This document shows positions 32,606 to 41,186 of a stretch of 64,000 bases of DNA, in pieces; the stretch's first letter is position 1; each line of letters starts with the position of its first letter. The notes under the pieces are model-generated. The model did not search any database, was not told the origin of the DNA, and was given only the letters and a program-made list of their open reading frames with translations. Where the stretch lies: the NCBI GenBank assembly GCA_944390045.1, contig CALXOO010000005.1:1-64000 (forward strand), given 5' to 3'. The DNA comes from an uncultured Spirochaetales bacterium. GTDB taxonomy: Bacteria; Spirochaetota; Spirochaetia; Sphaerochaetales; Sphaerochaetaceae. The position numbers were made by a program, and so were the translations under genes.

Positions 32606-33349
32606 CTAGAGAATATTCCACTTGGCCTTGAGGGCATCAAAAGAGCCGTCATCCATCATGGCCTGAAGGCCCTGGTTGACCAGGTCAAGCAGCTCTGTGT
32701 TTCCCTTCTTGACTGCGATTGCGATCTCCTCGTCCGTGAAGGGCTCGCCGGCGACACGGAGCATACCTGCATAGTTCTCATTTGCAAGGACGAAGTCAGA
32801 GGCGATGATGCTGTCACAGACACAGGCGTCAAGGTTTCCGTTGATCATGTCCTGAATGGCCAGTCCGATGTCGTCGTACTGTCTTCTGTCGACATCATAG
32901 TCATCCAGGGCGAAGTCTCCTGTGGTTCCGATCTGCACGCCGACGCTCTTTCCTGTCAGATCATATGCGCTCTGGATGTCGGAACCGGTCATGACGACGA
33001 CAACCTGTCCCTGGCTGGCAATCGGCATGGAGAAGTCCATGGTCTGCTTCCTCTCCTCGGTGACTGTGACACCGCTGGCGACTCCGTCATACTGTCCGTT
33101 CGCCAGACCTGCGAAGATTGTGTCCCAGGCGATGTTCTCAACCCGCATCTCGACACCGACGTGCTCACCGATCATGGGAACCAGCTCGACTTCGAAGCCG
33201 GTCAGGTTGCCGTTCTCATCGATGAACTCGAAAGGAGGCCAGGTGGCGTCGGCAGCGAAGACATATACACCGTCATCCTCACTCGCTCCACCGGCGAAGA
33301 TCCAGGAGCAGGCGAGAAGGCAAAGCATCAATGCGATAATTTTCTTCAT
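32606..33349 (-). CDS. Amino-acid ABC transporter solute-binding protein 2
   Basis: The 247-residue family 3 binding protein is a paralogue of the following gene (for example SGVTVTEERKQTMDFS versus SGVTVTEERKQTIDFS). Its signal peptide ends WIFAGGASE, without a lipobox Cys. It has its own promoter and terminator and no permease, so it probably delivers a second or related ligand to the same permease-ATPase pair. No clear ribosome-binding site precedes the ATG, apart from a GGGGG run 10 bases away. Confidence 0.92.
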   Translation of the reverse strand: MKKIIALMLCLLACSWIFAGGASEDDGVYVFAADATWPPFEFIDENGNLTGFEVELVPMIGEHVGVEMRVENIAWDTIFAGLANGQYDGVASGVTVTEERKQTMDFSMPIASQGQVVVVMTGSDIQSAYDLTGKSVGVQIGTTGDFALDDYDVDRRQYDDIGLAIQDMINGNLDACVCDSIIASDFVLANENYAGMLRVAGEPFTDEEIAIAVKKGNTELLDLVNQGLQAMMDDGSFDALKAKWNIL

Positions 33350-33410
33350 AAAAGGATAACCCCCAATATTTCAAAATACTGGAGGCTATACTTTCACTTT
33401 AACTGCATAT

Positions 33411-33437
33411 TGTCAAGCAGAACTGCATCTTTATGCA
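33411..33437 (-). promoter_or_regulatory. -35 box and TGCA dyad upstream of binding-protein 2 gene
   Basis: A perfect TTGACA (minus strand, 33416-33411) lies next to TGCA-TCTTTA-TGCA (33424-33437). The -10 is uncertain (AGTATA or TATAGC at 18 or 20 bases). Confidence 0.5.
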
Positions 33438-33464
33438 TGTTTTGCGGAAAATGTCTGAATATTC

Positions 33465-34808
33465 TTACAGCGGGTTGTCCAGCGGTCTGATCTTCTTCCT
33501 GTAGACGTATACGAAACAGATCACTGCTGTGGCAAGGCCGAAGACCTCTGCTATCGTGAAGCTGAGCCACACTCCGCTGATTCCGATCAGCGCACCCAGA
33601 ATATATGCGCAGGGGCAGAGGACCACCAGCTGCCTGATGATTGAGACGATCATGGAGAAAAGTCCCAGACCGGTTGCCTGGAAGGAGGCTGACAGTACGA
33701 TTGAGAAGGCGGCCGGAACAAAGCAGATGCTCAGGATCCTCAGCGCGGGACGTCCCATCTCGTACATCTCGCTGGATGCGTTGAAGAAACTCAGCAGAAG
33801 ATCCGGTGCGAACTGGAAGATCAGGGTTCCGACTGCCATGATCACGACAGCTATGACAATGCCGATCCTCATTGAGTTCGTCATTCTCTTGTGGTTCCTG
33901 GCTCCGTAGTTGTAGGCCAAGATTGGAATCAGACCGTTGTTAAGGCCGAAGACCGGCATGAAGACGAAGCTCTGGAGCTTGAAGTAGACACCGAAGACTG
34001 AGACCGCCATTGTCGAGAAGCGGATCAGGATTCCATTCAGGGCCGAGACGAGGACTGTGCTTACCGAGTTCATCACGATTGTCGGGGCTCCGACGACATA
34101 TATGTCTTTTATGATCTTGCGGTCCGGACGGATCTTCCTCATCCTGATTGTGACATACCTGTTCCGTCTGACATAGAAGATCGCGAGGAACATCGAGACC
34201 CACTGACCGATGACAGTGGCGATTGCGGCTCCCGCCACACCCATGTCGAAGACGAAGATGAAGACAGGATCCAGAATGATGTTTGTGATGGCTCCCGCTC
34301 CCTGGATGATCATCGGGTGGAAGCTGTCTCCGGTGGCCTGGAGAATGCGCTCGCCCGTGATATCGACAAAACAGCCGAGGGAAAAGCACATGCAGATCAT
34401 CGCATACTGTGTGGAGAGCTCCAGAAGCTGGGCATCCTGGGTGAACATGGCCAGGAAGGGACGGGCCAGGAAGAGTCCTGCCAGGGCAAATCCGATGTAT
34501 GTGGCGAAGGCCAGGAACATACCGGTACTGGCTGCCTTGTTCGCATCCTCGGTGTTCTTCTCTCCAAGCCTGCGGGCCAGAATCGAGTTGACGCCGACTG
34601 ACGTGCCGACGGCGAAGGCTATGATGAGGTTCTGCAGCGGATAGGCCAGCGAGACCGCAGTCAGCGCCGCCTCGCTGTAGCGTGCGACGAAGATCGAGTC
34701 GACAACATTGTATAATGCCTGGACAAGCATGCTGAGCATCATCGGAAGGCTCATGCGCATGATGAGGCGTCCGACACGCTCTCTACCCATTATATTTTCT
34801 TCTTGCAT
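33465..34808 (-). CDS. MATE-family multidrug/metabolite exporter
   Basis: The 447-residue membrane protein has twelve predicted helices in two homologous halves; MSLPMMLSMLVQALYNVVDSIFVARYSE near the N-terminus is the MATE signature. It probably exports cationic compounds in exchange for sodium or protons. I chose the ATG at 34808 (MQEENIMG), which matches the usual family start; 34790 is an alternative. The longer frame from 34847 lacks support. Substrate is unknown. Confidence 0.92.
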   Translation of the reverse strand: MQEENIMGRERVGRLIMRMSLPMMLSMLVQALYNVVDSIFVARYSEAALTAVSLAYPLQNLIIAFAVGTSVGVNSILARRLGEKNTEDANKAASTGMFLAFATYIGFALAGLFLARPFLAMFTQDAQLLELSTQYAMICMCFSLGCFVDITGERILQATGDSFHPMIIQGAGAITNIILDPVFIFVFDMGVAGAAIATVIGQWVSMFLAIFYVRRNRYVTIRMRKIRPDRKIIKDIYVVGAPTIVMNSVSTVLVSALNGILIRFSTMAVSVFGVYFKLQSFVFMPVFGLNNGLIPILAYNYGARNHKRMTNSMRIGIVIAVVIMAVGTLIFQFAPDLLLSFFNASSEMYEMGRPALRILSICFVPAAFSIVLSASFQATGLGLFSMIVSIIRQLVVLCPCAYILGALIGISGVWLSFTIAEVFGLATAVICFVYVYRKKIRPLDNPL

Positions 34809-34869
34809 GGGCACTAGATTTACGAAAAAGGAGTTTTGTGTCAACAAGCTCCCCTGTCGGGAAAAAGTC

Positions 34870-34896
34870 TTGCTAATTACAGGTCTAGTCTATAAT
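34870..34896 (+). promoter_or_regulatory. Promoter of the aspartokinase gene
   Basis: A perfect TATAAT (34891-34896) is preceded by TTGCTA (34870-34875) at the short spacing of 15 bases. Confidence 0.5.
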
Positions 34897-34936
34897 ATTG
34901 GCTAGAAATCCCCCTTATCACATGAGGAGATCGAAT

Positions 34937-36235
34937 ATGATCGTATGCAAGTTTGGTGGCTCGTCTCTGGCAGACGAGAAACAGTTCCGGAAAGTCAAGG
35001 CAATAATAGAATCAGACAGCAGGAGGACAATCGCGGTGGTCAGTGCGCCCGGCAAGCGGGACAGCGGTGATGAGAAGATCACCGACATGCTTTACCAGTG
35101 CAATGCCCTGGCTCAGAAGAACCAGTCGTGCCGTCCAGTCTTTGACAAGATCGCCAGCCGCTATATCGGGATCGCCGAGGCGCTCAGGCTGGATGTCAGC
35201 AGGCTCACCGCGGCACTGGATGAGGTCAGACAGAACATAGATGCCGGACGGGGAACCGACTATGCGGCAAGCCGTGGAGAGTATCTTTCAGGCCAGCTCA
35301 TGGCTCAATATCTTGGCTGGCAGTTCATCGAACCGGCAGAGTGCATCGTCATCAACAGCGACGGAACAGTCAATCCTCTCTCCTACGAGCGTCTAGCAAA
35401 TCTCATCAGTGACGGCGGCCACTATGTCATCCCGGGTTTCTACGGGGCAACGGAGCAGGGTGTGATAAAGACCTTCTCCCGCGGTGGCAGCGATATCTCC
35501 GGAGCCATTGCCGCAAGGGCGGCGAAGGCGGACCTGTATGAGAACTGGACAGATGTGAGCGGTATGTACGCCGCAGATCCCCGCATTGTCCCGGATGCGA
35601 AGGTCATTGATGAGATAACATATACTCAGGTCAGGGAGCTGAGTGATGTCGGTGCGTCGGTCTTCCATGAGGAGGCAATCGCCCCTGTCATTGATCTCCA
35701 GATCCCGATCAACATCCGCAACACCAACGATCCGGATGCTCCCGGCACGGTGATAAAGGCCACAAGCGAGAAGAGCGGAATCATAGGCGTCAGCGCGAAA
35801 GGCGGCTACAGCAAGCTCAAGCTCAGGAAGCTCATGATGTTCAAGCGCCCCGGCATGAGGCATGCGATGCTGACTATGCTCCACCTTTACGGAGTGCGCC
35901 CCAGCTTCTCTTTCTTCGGCATTGACTCCATTGTCTGGTACTTTGAGAGCAGTCAGGCCAATGACAGCGTGCTGACAAGCATGATCGACAGGCTCAAGAA
36001 GGACTTCAGGCTCGATTATGTATATTACGAGAGAAACCACGCCATGCTTGGCATTGTCGGAGGACATCTGGAGGATGACACCTCCTTCATCACTGCCTGT
36101 GCGGCGCTGAGGGATGCTGGAATAAAGATCAACAATGTCAACTACGGTTCATCCAATGCCACGACCCTGATCGGCGTGAATGACTGTGATGCAAAGAGGG
36201 CCGTCGAGGTGATCTACAGAGCGCTGTTCAGCTGA
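34937..36235 (+). CDS. Aspartate kinase
   Basis: The 432-residue enzyme phosphorylates aspartate, the entry to lysine, threonine and methionine synthesis and to diaminopimelate. VCKFGGSSLAD (residues 3-13) and FSRGGSDISGA (about 178-188) are kinase motifs; two ACT repeats occupy the C-terminal third (about 305-432) and probably bind an end-product inhibitor. I use the ATG at 34937, preceded by GAGGAG, not the frame opening at 34898. It is monofunctional, without a homoserine dehydrogenase domain. Confidence 0.95.
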   Translation: MIVCKFGGSSLADEKQFRKVKAIIESDSRRTIAVVSAPGKRDSGDEKITDMLYQCNALAQKNQSCRPVFDKIASRYIGIAEALRLDVSRLTAALDEVRQNIDAGRGTDYAASRGEYLSGQLMAQYLGWQFIEPAECIVINSDGTVNPLSYERLANLISDGGHYVIPGFYGATEQGVIKTFSRGGSDISGAIAARAAKADLYENWTDVSGMYAADPRIVPDAKVIDEITYTQVRELSDVGASVFHEEAIAPVIDLQIPINIRNTNDPDAPGTVIKATSEKSGIIGVSAKGGYSKLKLRKLMMFKRPGMRHAMLTMLHLYGVRPSFSFFGIDSIVWYFESSQANDSVLTSMIDRLKKDFRLDYVYYERNHAMLGIVGGHLEDDTSFITACAALRDAGIKINNVNYGSSNATTLIGVNDCDAKRAVEVIYRALFS

Positions 36236-36348
36236 GCGTTCCAGATTTCCAGTCAGGGCTGACCCGCCTCTCACAAAGAAGGCTGGTCAGTCTGTCTTCG
36301 TGACTAGTTGCTGACTTTTCCTGCCATGCGGATGAGGGCAGGGGAAAG

Positions 36349-36375
36349 AAAAAGGAGCCGTCTCAGGACGGCTCC
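36349..36375 (-). terminator. Terminator after the MsmX/UgpC-type ATPase gene
   Basis: GGAGCCGTC (36354-36362) pairs with GACGGCTCC (36367-36375). On the minus strand it is followed by TTTTTCTTT, so it ends the ATPase transcript. Confidence 0.85.
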
Positions 36376-36395
36376 CTTTCCATCGCGTGGTATCC

Positions 36396-37490
36396 TCAGC
36401 GGATGGCCAGCTCTGTGTCGATGTCGAAGAACTTTGCCTTCTCCATGTCGGGAATGAGGCTGATCTTCTCGTCGATTGCTGGGATGACTGTTCCATCAAT
36501 CTTTCCGATGACCTTGGCTGTGCTTGTGGCGATGTAGACGTGAGTCTCGGCGCCAAGCGGCTCAACAACAGAGACATGTCCGTCGATTGTCTTGCCAGCC
36601 TCGGGTGAGTGTGTGAACTCGACATCCTCGGGCCTGATTCCGAATGTGACCTGCTTGCCGATATAGGGCTTGAGGGCCTTTGCCTGGGCATCGGTGACAT
36701 CAAGTGTGAAAGTTCCCTCGTCGACGAAGATCTTTCCGGCGGCCTCCTTGACTGTGACAGTCACGAAGTTCATGGGTGGGCTTCCGATGAATCCTGCGAC
36801 AAACTTGTTGTCCGGGTTGTTGTACAGCTCAAGCGGTCCACCGATCTGCTGGATGACGCCAAGCTTCATGACGACGATCTTGTCGGCCATTGTCAGAGCC
36901 TCGACCTGGTCGTGTGTGACGTAGATCATTGTGGCCCTGAGGCGGTGGTGCAGTCCGCTGATCTCGGCTCTCATCTGGACACGGAGCTTGGCATCCAGGT
37001 TGGAGAGCGGCTCATCGAAGAGGAAGACCTTGGGCTGGCGGACGATTGCACGTCCGACAGCAACACGCTGTCTCTGTCCGCCGGAGAGAGCCTTCGGCTT
37101 TCTCTCAAGCAGCTGCTCGATGTCGAGGATCTTTGCTGCCTCCCTGACACGCTTGTCGATCTCGGCCTTGTCGAACTTCCTGATCTTAAGTCCGAATGCC
37201 ATGTTGTCATAGACAGTCATGTGGGGATAAAGGGCGTAGTTCTGGAAAACCATCGCGATGTCTCTGTCCTTGGGGGGAACGTCGTTGACGACTTTTCCAT
37301 CAATGGTCAGAGTTCCGGATGAGATATCCTCAAGACCGGCGATCATTCTCAGAGTGGTTGACTTTCCACAGCCGGAAGGACCGACGAGGACGACGAACTC
37401 CTGGTCTTCAATGTCGATGTTGACATTGTCGACAGCCTTGACGCCGCCATCGTAAATCTTGCAAATGTTCTCAAGTTTTACTGTAGCCAT
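36396..37490 (-). CDS. Carbohydrate ABC transporter ATP-binding protein (MsmX/UgpC/MalK-like)
   Basis: The 364-residue ATPase has Walker A GPSGCGKSTTLRM (about residues 36-48), the signature LSGGQRQRVAVGRAI (about 134-148), Walker B FLFDEPLSNLDAKLR and a C-terminal TOBE/regulatory domain (about 240-364). It stands alone with its own terminator. Such unlinked ATPases serve several sugar transporters in Gram-positive bacteria, and the permease pair at 22891-24553 has no ATPase of its own, so it is the likely partner. Its codon use looks strongly selected, which fits high expression. Confidence 0.94.
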   Translation of the reverse strand: MATVKLENICKIYDGGVKAVDNVNIDIEDQEFVVLVGPSGCGKSTTLRMIAGLEDISSGTLTIDGKVVNDVPPKDRDIAMVFQNYALYPHMTVYDNMAFGLKIRKFDKAEIDKRVREAAKILDIEQLLERKPKALSGGQRQRVAVGRAIVRQPKVFLFDEPLSNLDAKLRVQMRAEISGLHHRLRATMIYVTHDQVEALTMADKIVVMKLGVIQQIGGPLELYNNPDNKFVAGFIGSPPMNFVTVTVKEAAGKIFVDEGTFTLDVTDAQAKALKPYIGKQVTFGIRPEDVEFTHSPEAGKTIDGHVSVVEPLGAETHVYIATSTAKVIGKIDGTVIPAIDEKISLIPDMEKAKFFDIDTELAIR

Positions 37491-37631
37491 TTGTCTGGGT
37501 TTTTCTCCTTTTTGAAGTTTATGTCCTAAGTATGGTCACCTGTTGGCGGAAAAATAAAGGAAATTTTTTGAAATGAATGCGGATTTTTCCTTGAAAAAGG
37601 CCTGAAAACGGCTTTATGCTGACTATATAAA

Positions 37632-37648
37632 CTAATTTGGTCAAATAG
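37632..37648. promoter_or_regulatory. Probable TetR operator
   Basis: CTAATTTGGTCAAATAG contains the dyad ATTTG-GT-CAAAT and lies just after a TATAAA -10 (37626-37631) and 9 bases before the TetR start, the position of an autorepressor site. Confidence 0.5.
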
Positions 37649-37656
37649 AGGTGGTC

Positions 37657-38244
37657 ATGCCGAAGAAGTACAGTCAGAGCGAAAGGGAGAATATAAGGAA
37701 GGACCTGATCAGGCAGGCTGAACGCTGCCTTTATTACAAGGGTATAGGCGGCACAAGCGTGGATGAGCTGGTAAGGGCTGTCAGAATACCTAAGGGGACC
37801 TTCTACCTCTTCTATCCCAGCAAGGAGGACCTGTTCTTCGACGTGCTGCACTCCTTCCGGCTTGAGATGCAGGACGGAATGCTTTCACTTCTGCAGGAAC
37901 TTGACGAGAACCATATCGTGACCAGCCTCACAACCGTCTTCTTCCATCTGCTGAAGAACGTCTATGAGCGCGGGATATACCGGTTGCTGGATGAGCAGGA
38001 GATGATGGTGATCTCCCGCAAGAGTGAGGAAGATATATATAAAAGGGAGCTTGGCCAGCTGCTGGATTTCTTCAAGGAGCTGTTCAGCTACTTTGCGATT
38101 GATGACAAGGATGACATCGCCGCATTCTCAGACGCCTTCCTTCTCATTGTGTATTCAATGCCATGCGGGGTGAGAATGAAAGAGCCCCTGTCAGCCTGGA
38201 AACTGCTGCTCAGGGGCCTCGTGCTTCAGCTGGTGGGGGAGTGA
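37657..38244 (+). CDS. TetR/AcrR-family regulator
   Basis: The 195-residue protein has a TetR DNA-binding domain (RKDLIRQAERCLYYKGIGGTSVDELVRAVRIPKGTFYLFYPSKEDLF, about residues 13-60, shown here in outline) and a helical ligand domain. GAGGTGG precedes the ATG at 37657; a GTG two codons earlier is less likely. It is divergent from the ABC ATPase gene and its stop abuts that of the convergent CorC-like gene. Targets may include itself, the ATPase or unlinked genes. Confidence 0.88.
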   Translation: MPKKYSQSERENIRKDLIRQAERCLYYKGIGGTSVDELVRAVRIPKGTFYLFYPSKEDLFFDVLHSFRLEMQDGMLSLLQELDENHIVTSLTTVFFHLLKNVYERGIYRLLDEQEMMVISRKSEEDIYKRELGQLLDFFKELFSYFAIDDKDDIAAFSDAFLLIVYSMPCGVRMKEPLSAWKLLLRGLVLQLVGE

Positions 38245-39591
38245 TCAGTCCTCCTTGCCCTCAGCTTCCTGTTCCGGCGAGGGCGTGATCTTCTCAACCA
38301 CTGCCTCCGCTATTCTCTTGTCCTCGACCCTGGTCACCATGATTCTCAGGCCGTTCGTCTCTATCGTGAAAGTCTGCCCGTCTTCAGGAATCTCATGCAG
38401 ACAGGCCAGGACCATTCCTCCAAGAGTGTCGAAGTCGCTGTCATCATCAATGTCTATGTCGAGCTCCTTTTCTAGGTCCTCGATGGAAAGGGTGCCGCTG
38501 ACACGCCAGCGGTTGTCTCCCAGTTTTTCTATCTCAGGCGCCTCCGTCTCATCGAACTCGTCGTAAATGTTGCCGACTATCTCCTCCAGAAGGTCCTCCA
38601 GCGTGATGATGCCGCGGGTCTCACCGTATTCATCGATGACGATCGCGATATGGACTTTCTTGCGCTGCATGTCATTGAAGAGCTGGTCGGCCTTGATTGA
38701 TTCCGGAACGAAATAGGCGCTGCGCAGCATCTCACGCACTGTCTTCTTGGGCCGGGCGTTGAGGTTGAGGAGGAAGTCACGGGCGTTAAGGATTCCGATA
38801 ATGTCGTTGATGTCTTCCTCGTAGACAGGATAGCGCGAGTTTCCGCTCTCCTTGATCGTGTTGATGATTGTCTCCTCGTCGTCATCCACGCTGAAGTAGT
38901 TCACATCCGAGATCCTTGTCATTATCTCGCTGACGCGGATGTCGTTGAACTCGAAGATGTTGTTGATCATCTCCTTCTCGTCTTCCTCGATGACTCCGCT
39001 GTCGCCGCCGCTCTCGACCATCATCCTGATCTCTGCCTCGCTGACCGCGTCCTCTTCACTGGAAGTCTTGAGGTGCAGCATGCGCAGTATGAGGTTTGTG
39101 GCTCCGCTTGTCAGCCAGATGACCGGCTTGAGCACGGCGGAAATGACCTGCAGCAGCTTGAGGAAGACTTTCGCGACCTCGTAGCTCTTCTGCTGGGCCA
39201 CGCGCTTGGGCACAAGCTCGCCGAAGATGATCGTCACTATTGTCAGGATTATCGTAATGATGACGACCGAAATGCTGTTGAGTGTTGAATAGCCGATGCC
39301 GTCAAGGCCGATTGAGATGAGCCAGTCGGTAAGCGGCTCTGAGAGACTGTCTGCTGCAAAGGCGCTTCCGAGGAAGCCTGACAGCGAGATCGCGACCTGG
39401 ATCGCCGAGAGAAATCCCGAGGGGTTCTCCAGCATCTTCAGAAGCTTGATCGCTGCCTTGTCTCCCTTTTCCTCCAGCATCTTCAGCTTTGTGGAATTAA
39501 GGCTCACCATGGCCATTTCCAGGCCGGCGAATATGGCGTTGATGGCGATGAATACCGCCTGTATCAATAATTGTCTTGGTACTGAAATCAT
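38245..39591 (-). CDS. CorC/HlyC-type membrane protein with DUF21 and CBS domains
   Basis: The 448-residue protein has an N-terminal DUF21 membrane domain (about residues 5-190, with GLEMAMVSLNSTKLK), a pair of CBS domains (about 210-330, including TRISDVNYFSVDDD and IVIDEYGETRGIITLEDLLEEIVG) and a C-terminal CorC_HlyC domain. Such proteins are magnesium or cobalt efflux-type transporters (CorC/MpfA); the name hemolysin is historical. I use the ATG at 39591, 9 bases after AGGAG; the frame from 39651 is longer but unsupported. Confidence 0.92.
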   Translation of the reverse strand: MISVPRQLLIQAVFIAINAIFAGLEMAMVSLNSTKLKMLEEKGDKAAIKLLKMLENPSGFLSAIQVAISLSGFLGSAFAADSLSEPLTDWLISIGLDGIGYSTLNSISVVIITIILTIVTIIFGELVPKRVAQQKSYEVAKVFLKLLQVISAVLKPVIWLTSGATNLILRMLHLKTSSEEDAVSEAEIRMMVESGGDSGVIEEDEKEMINNIFEFNDIRVSEIMTRISDVNYFSVDDDEETIINTIKESGNSRYPVYEEDINDIIGILNARDFLLNLNARPKKTVREMLRSAYFVPESIKADQLFNDMQRKKVHIAIVIDEYGETRGIITLEDLLEEIVGNIYDEFDETEAPEIEKLGDNRWRVSGTLSIEDLEKELDIDIDDDSDFDTLGGMVLACLHEIPEDGQTFTIETNGLRIMVTRVEDKRIAEAVVEKITPSPEQEAEGKED

Positions 39592-39959
39592 TAGTGCATG
39601 CTCCTTTTCTAGATTATTCTTTCCTGAGATCCATCTGGACTGGACGCTCACAGGAGCATGTCGATATGCAATAGGGAAACTAGATGAGAGGATCTGCTAC
39701 TGTACGGGTCCTCTTTTGATTCACGTTTGGCAGGGTTGCCAGGGCCATCGTCCACTTGTTTTTTTCATCTCCTGAAACAGATATATGTGATAATGATATT
39801 GTTCCGTCCTGCCATGCGTCAAGTTCCTGCTGCTGACCATGCCCTGCATTCTAGCGTCTCATTGTGTGAAAAAAACGGCCTGACGGAGTTTTTTTCCTCT
39901 TTTTATTGCAAGCGGCATTTGTCATGGTATAATTACCACATCAATAGTGGAGGTACGTT
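39592..39959. other. 368-base intergenic region without a gene
   Basis: This stretch separates the divergent CorC-like and KaiC-like genes. It holds the KaiC-like promoter at its right end, a weak hairpin AGAGGA/TCCTCT followed by TTTT (39687-39717) and an A7...T7 pairing (39869-39895). No convincing coding frame or RNA gene is seen. Confidence 0.5.
39906..39933 (+). promoter_or_regulatory. Promoter of the KaiC-like gene
   Basis: TTGCAA (39906-39911), a 16-base spacer and a perfect TATAAT (39928-39933) with the extended TGG in front. Confidence 0.72.
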
Positions 39960-40667
39960 ATGGATATTCAAGAACTGAACAAGATCAGCCCGCTTCGCGT
40001 CTTCGATGACGCCATCAACGGAGGCCTGGGCAAGGGCAATCTGGGTGTCATCGTCTCACGCCATGGTGTGGGCAAGACCGCCTGCCTCGTACATCTTGCC
40101 ACAGACAAACTGCTTCGTGGCGAGAATGTGATCCATGTCTCATTCTCCGGAAACGTGGAACACGTGATGAACTGGTACAAGGAAGTCTTCAAGGAGATCG
40201 CGGAACTGCAGAGCCTTGATGACGCACACAATGTATACGCAAGCATCCTGGCCAACAGGGTCGTCATGAACTTCTCTCAGTCTCAGATCTCGATCGAGAA
40301 AGTACTCTCATCACTCAAGAGCCTGATAGAGCAGGGCGCCTTCGCCGCGGATGCGATCCTCTTCGACGGCTACAAGCTGACCCTTGCGGATGAGGACGAT
40401 ATCGTCAAGATCAGGGAGTTCGCCAAGGAAATGAATCTGGAAGTCTGGTTCAGCGTATCTCCGGCCAGCCCAGATGTCGTGTATGACGAGTTCGGCGTTC
40501 CCTCCTCTCTGGAGAAGTACTACAGCCAGATCGACGTCCTGGTCGGCCTGCGCTATCAGGACTCCATCGACAAGGTAGTAATGACTGTTGTCCGCGCTCA
40601 CGGGAAGGAGGTCCCGAAGCCGATGCAGGTCAAGCTCGATCCCAAGACGATGCTCATCAGTCACTGA
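39960..40667 (+). CDS. RecA/KaiC-like P-loop ATPase of unknown function
   Basis: The 235-residue protein resembles a single KaiC/RadA-type RecA core. It opens with an INGGLGKGNLGVIVSRHGVGKTA segment whose RHGVGKTA (about residues 35-42) is the Walker A loop, and has a Walker B-like strand ILFDGYKL (about 136-143). No KaiB, KaiA or lon-like domains accompany it. Related single-domain proteins appear in spirochaetes without assigned function. GTGGAGG precedes the ATG. It is monocistronic with a strong promoter and terminator, suggesting substantial expression. I do not assign a role. Confidence 0.75.
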   Translation: MDIQELNKISPLRVFDDAINGGLGKGNLGVIVSRHGVGKTACLVHLATDKLLRGENVIHVSFSGNVEHVMNWYKEVFKEIAELQSLDDAHNVYASILANRVVMNFSQSQISIEKVLSSLKSLIEQGAFAADAILFDGYKLTLADEDDIVKIREFAKEMNLEVWFSVSPASPDVVYDEFGVPSSLEKYYSQIDVLVGLRYQDSIDKVVMTVVRAHGKEVPKPMQVKLDPKTMLISH

Positions 40668-40687
40668 GGGAACAAAGGGGAAATGAA

Positions 40688-40715
40688 CAGGGTGCTGAGG
40701 CGGCACCCTGTCTTT
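40688..40715 (+). terminator. Terminator after the KaiC-like gene
   Basis: CAGGGTGC (40688-40695) pairs with GCACCCTG (40703-40710), followed by TCTTTG. The T-run is short. Confidence 0.65.
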
Positions 40716-40724
40716 GTCTCTGAC

Positions 40725-41186
40725 TCAGTTGACGAGGATTGTCACGAAGGCCTCGACTGCGTCCCCGCTTCCAAGTTCCCCGAGTATGCCCTCTGCCGTC
40801 TTCGCCTTGACCGATACGAGTGAGATATCTGTTCCGAGCAGCTGTGCCAGCGAGGCCCTGATTGAATCAATATGCCCTCTGAGCTTCGGTTCCTGCAGCA
40901 CGATGGTGCAGTCAATGTTGCAGAAAGATGGCGCTGTCTCCTCAAGGACACTCTTGAGCAGGAGCCGGCTGTCCGCATCCTTCCATTTCTCATCTGACGG
41001 CGGAAAGTGGCTTCCGATGTCGCCCCGGGCACAGGAGCCGAGAATGGCATCAATGAGTGCATGTATCAGCACATCACCGTCACTGTGGGCGACTTCGCCC
41101 TTTTTTGACGGGATGACGACGCCGCCCAGTATAAGCTTCCTGCCCGGTGCCAGCCTGTGAAGGTCCCAGCCGCTTCCTATTCTCAT
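40725..41186 (-). CDS. ispF: 2-C-methyl-D-erythritol 2,4-cyclodiphosphate synthase
   Basis: The 153-residue enzyme performs the fifth step of the MEP isoprenoid pathway. GSGWDLHRL (residues 4-12) and AHSDGDVLIHALIDAILG (about 33-50) supply the zinc ligands, and DIGSHFPPSD (about 56-65) is the flexible loop. It overlaps ispD by 4 bases, the usual ispDF arrangement. Confidence 0.96.
   Translation of the reverse strand: MRIGSGWDLHRLAPGRKLILGGVVIPSKKGEVAHSDGDVLIHALIDAILGSCARGDIGSHFPPSDEKWKDADSRLLLKSVLEETAPSFCNIDCTIVLQEPKLRGHIDSIRASLAQLLGTDISLVSVKAKTAEGILGELGSGDAVEAFVTILVN

Noticed and set aside
36236-36353. Small gene between aspartokinase and the ABC ATPase
   Set aside because: No frame with a start, ribosome-binding site and plausible composition was found; the region contains the 3' trailer and a terminator.
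36609-37322. 237-codon plus-strand frame opposite the ABC ATPase
   Set aside because: The ATPase motifs on the minus strand are unmistakable; the opposite frame is Leu/Asp/Glu/Val-rich antisense produced by biased codon use.
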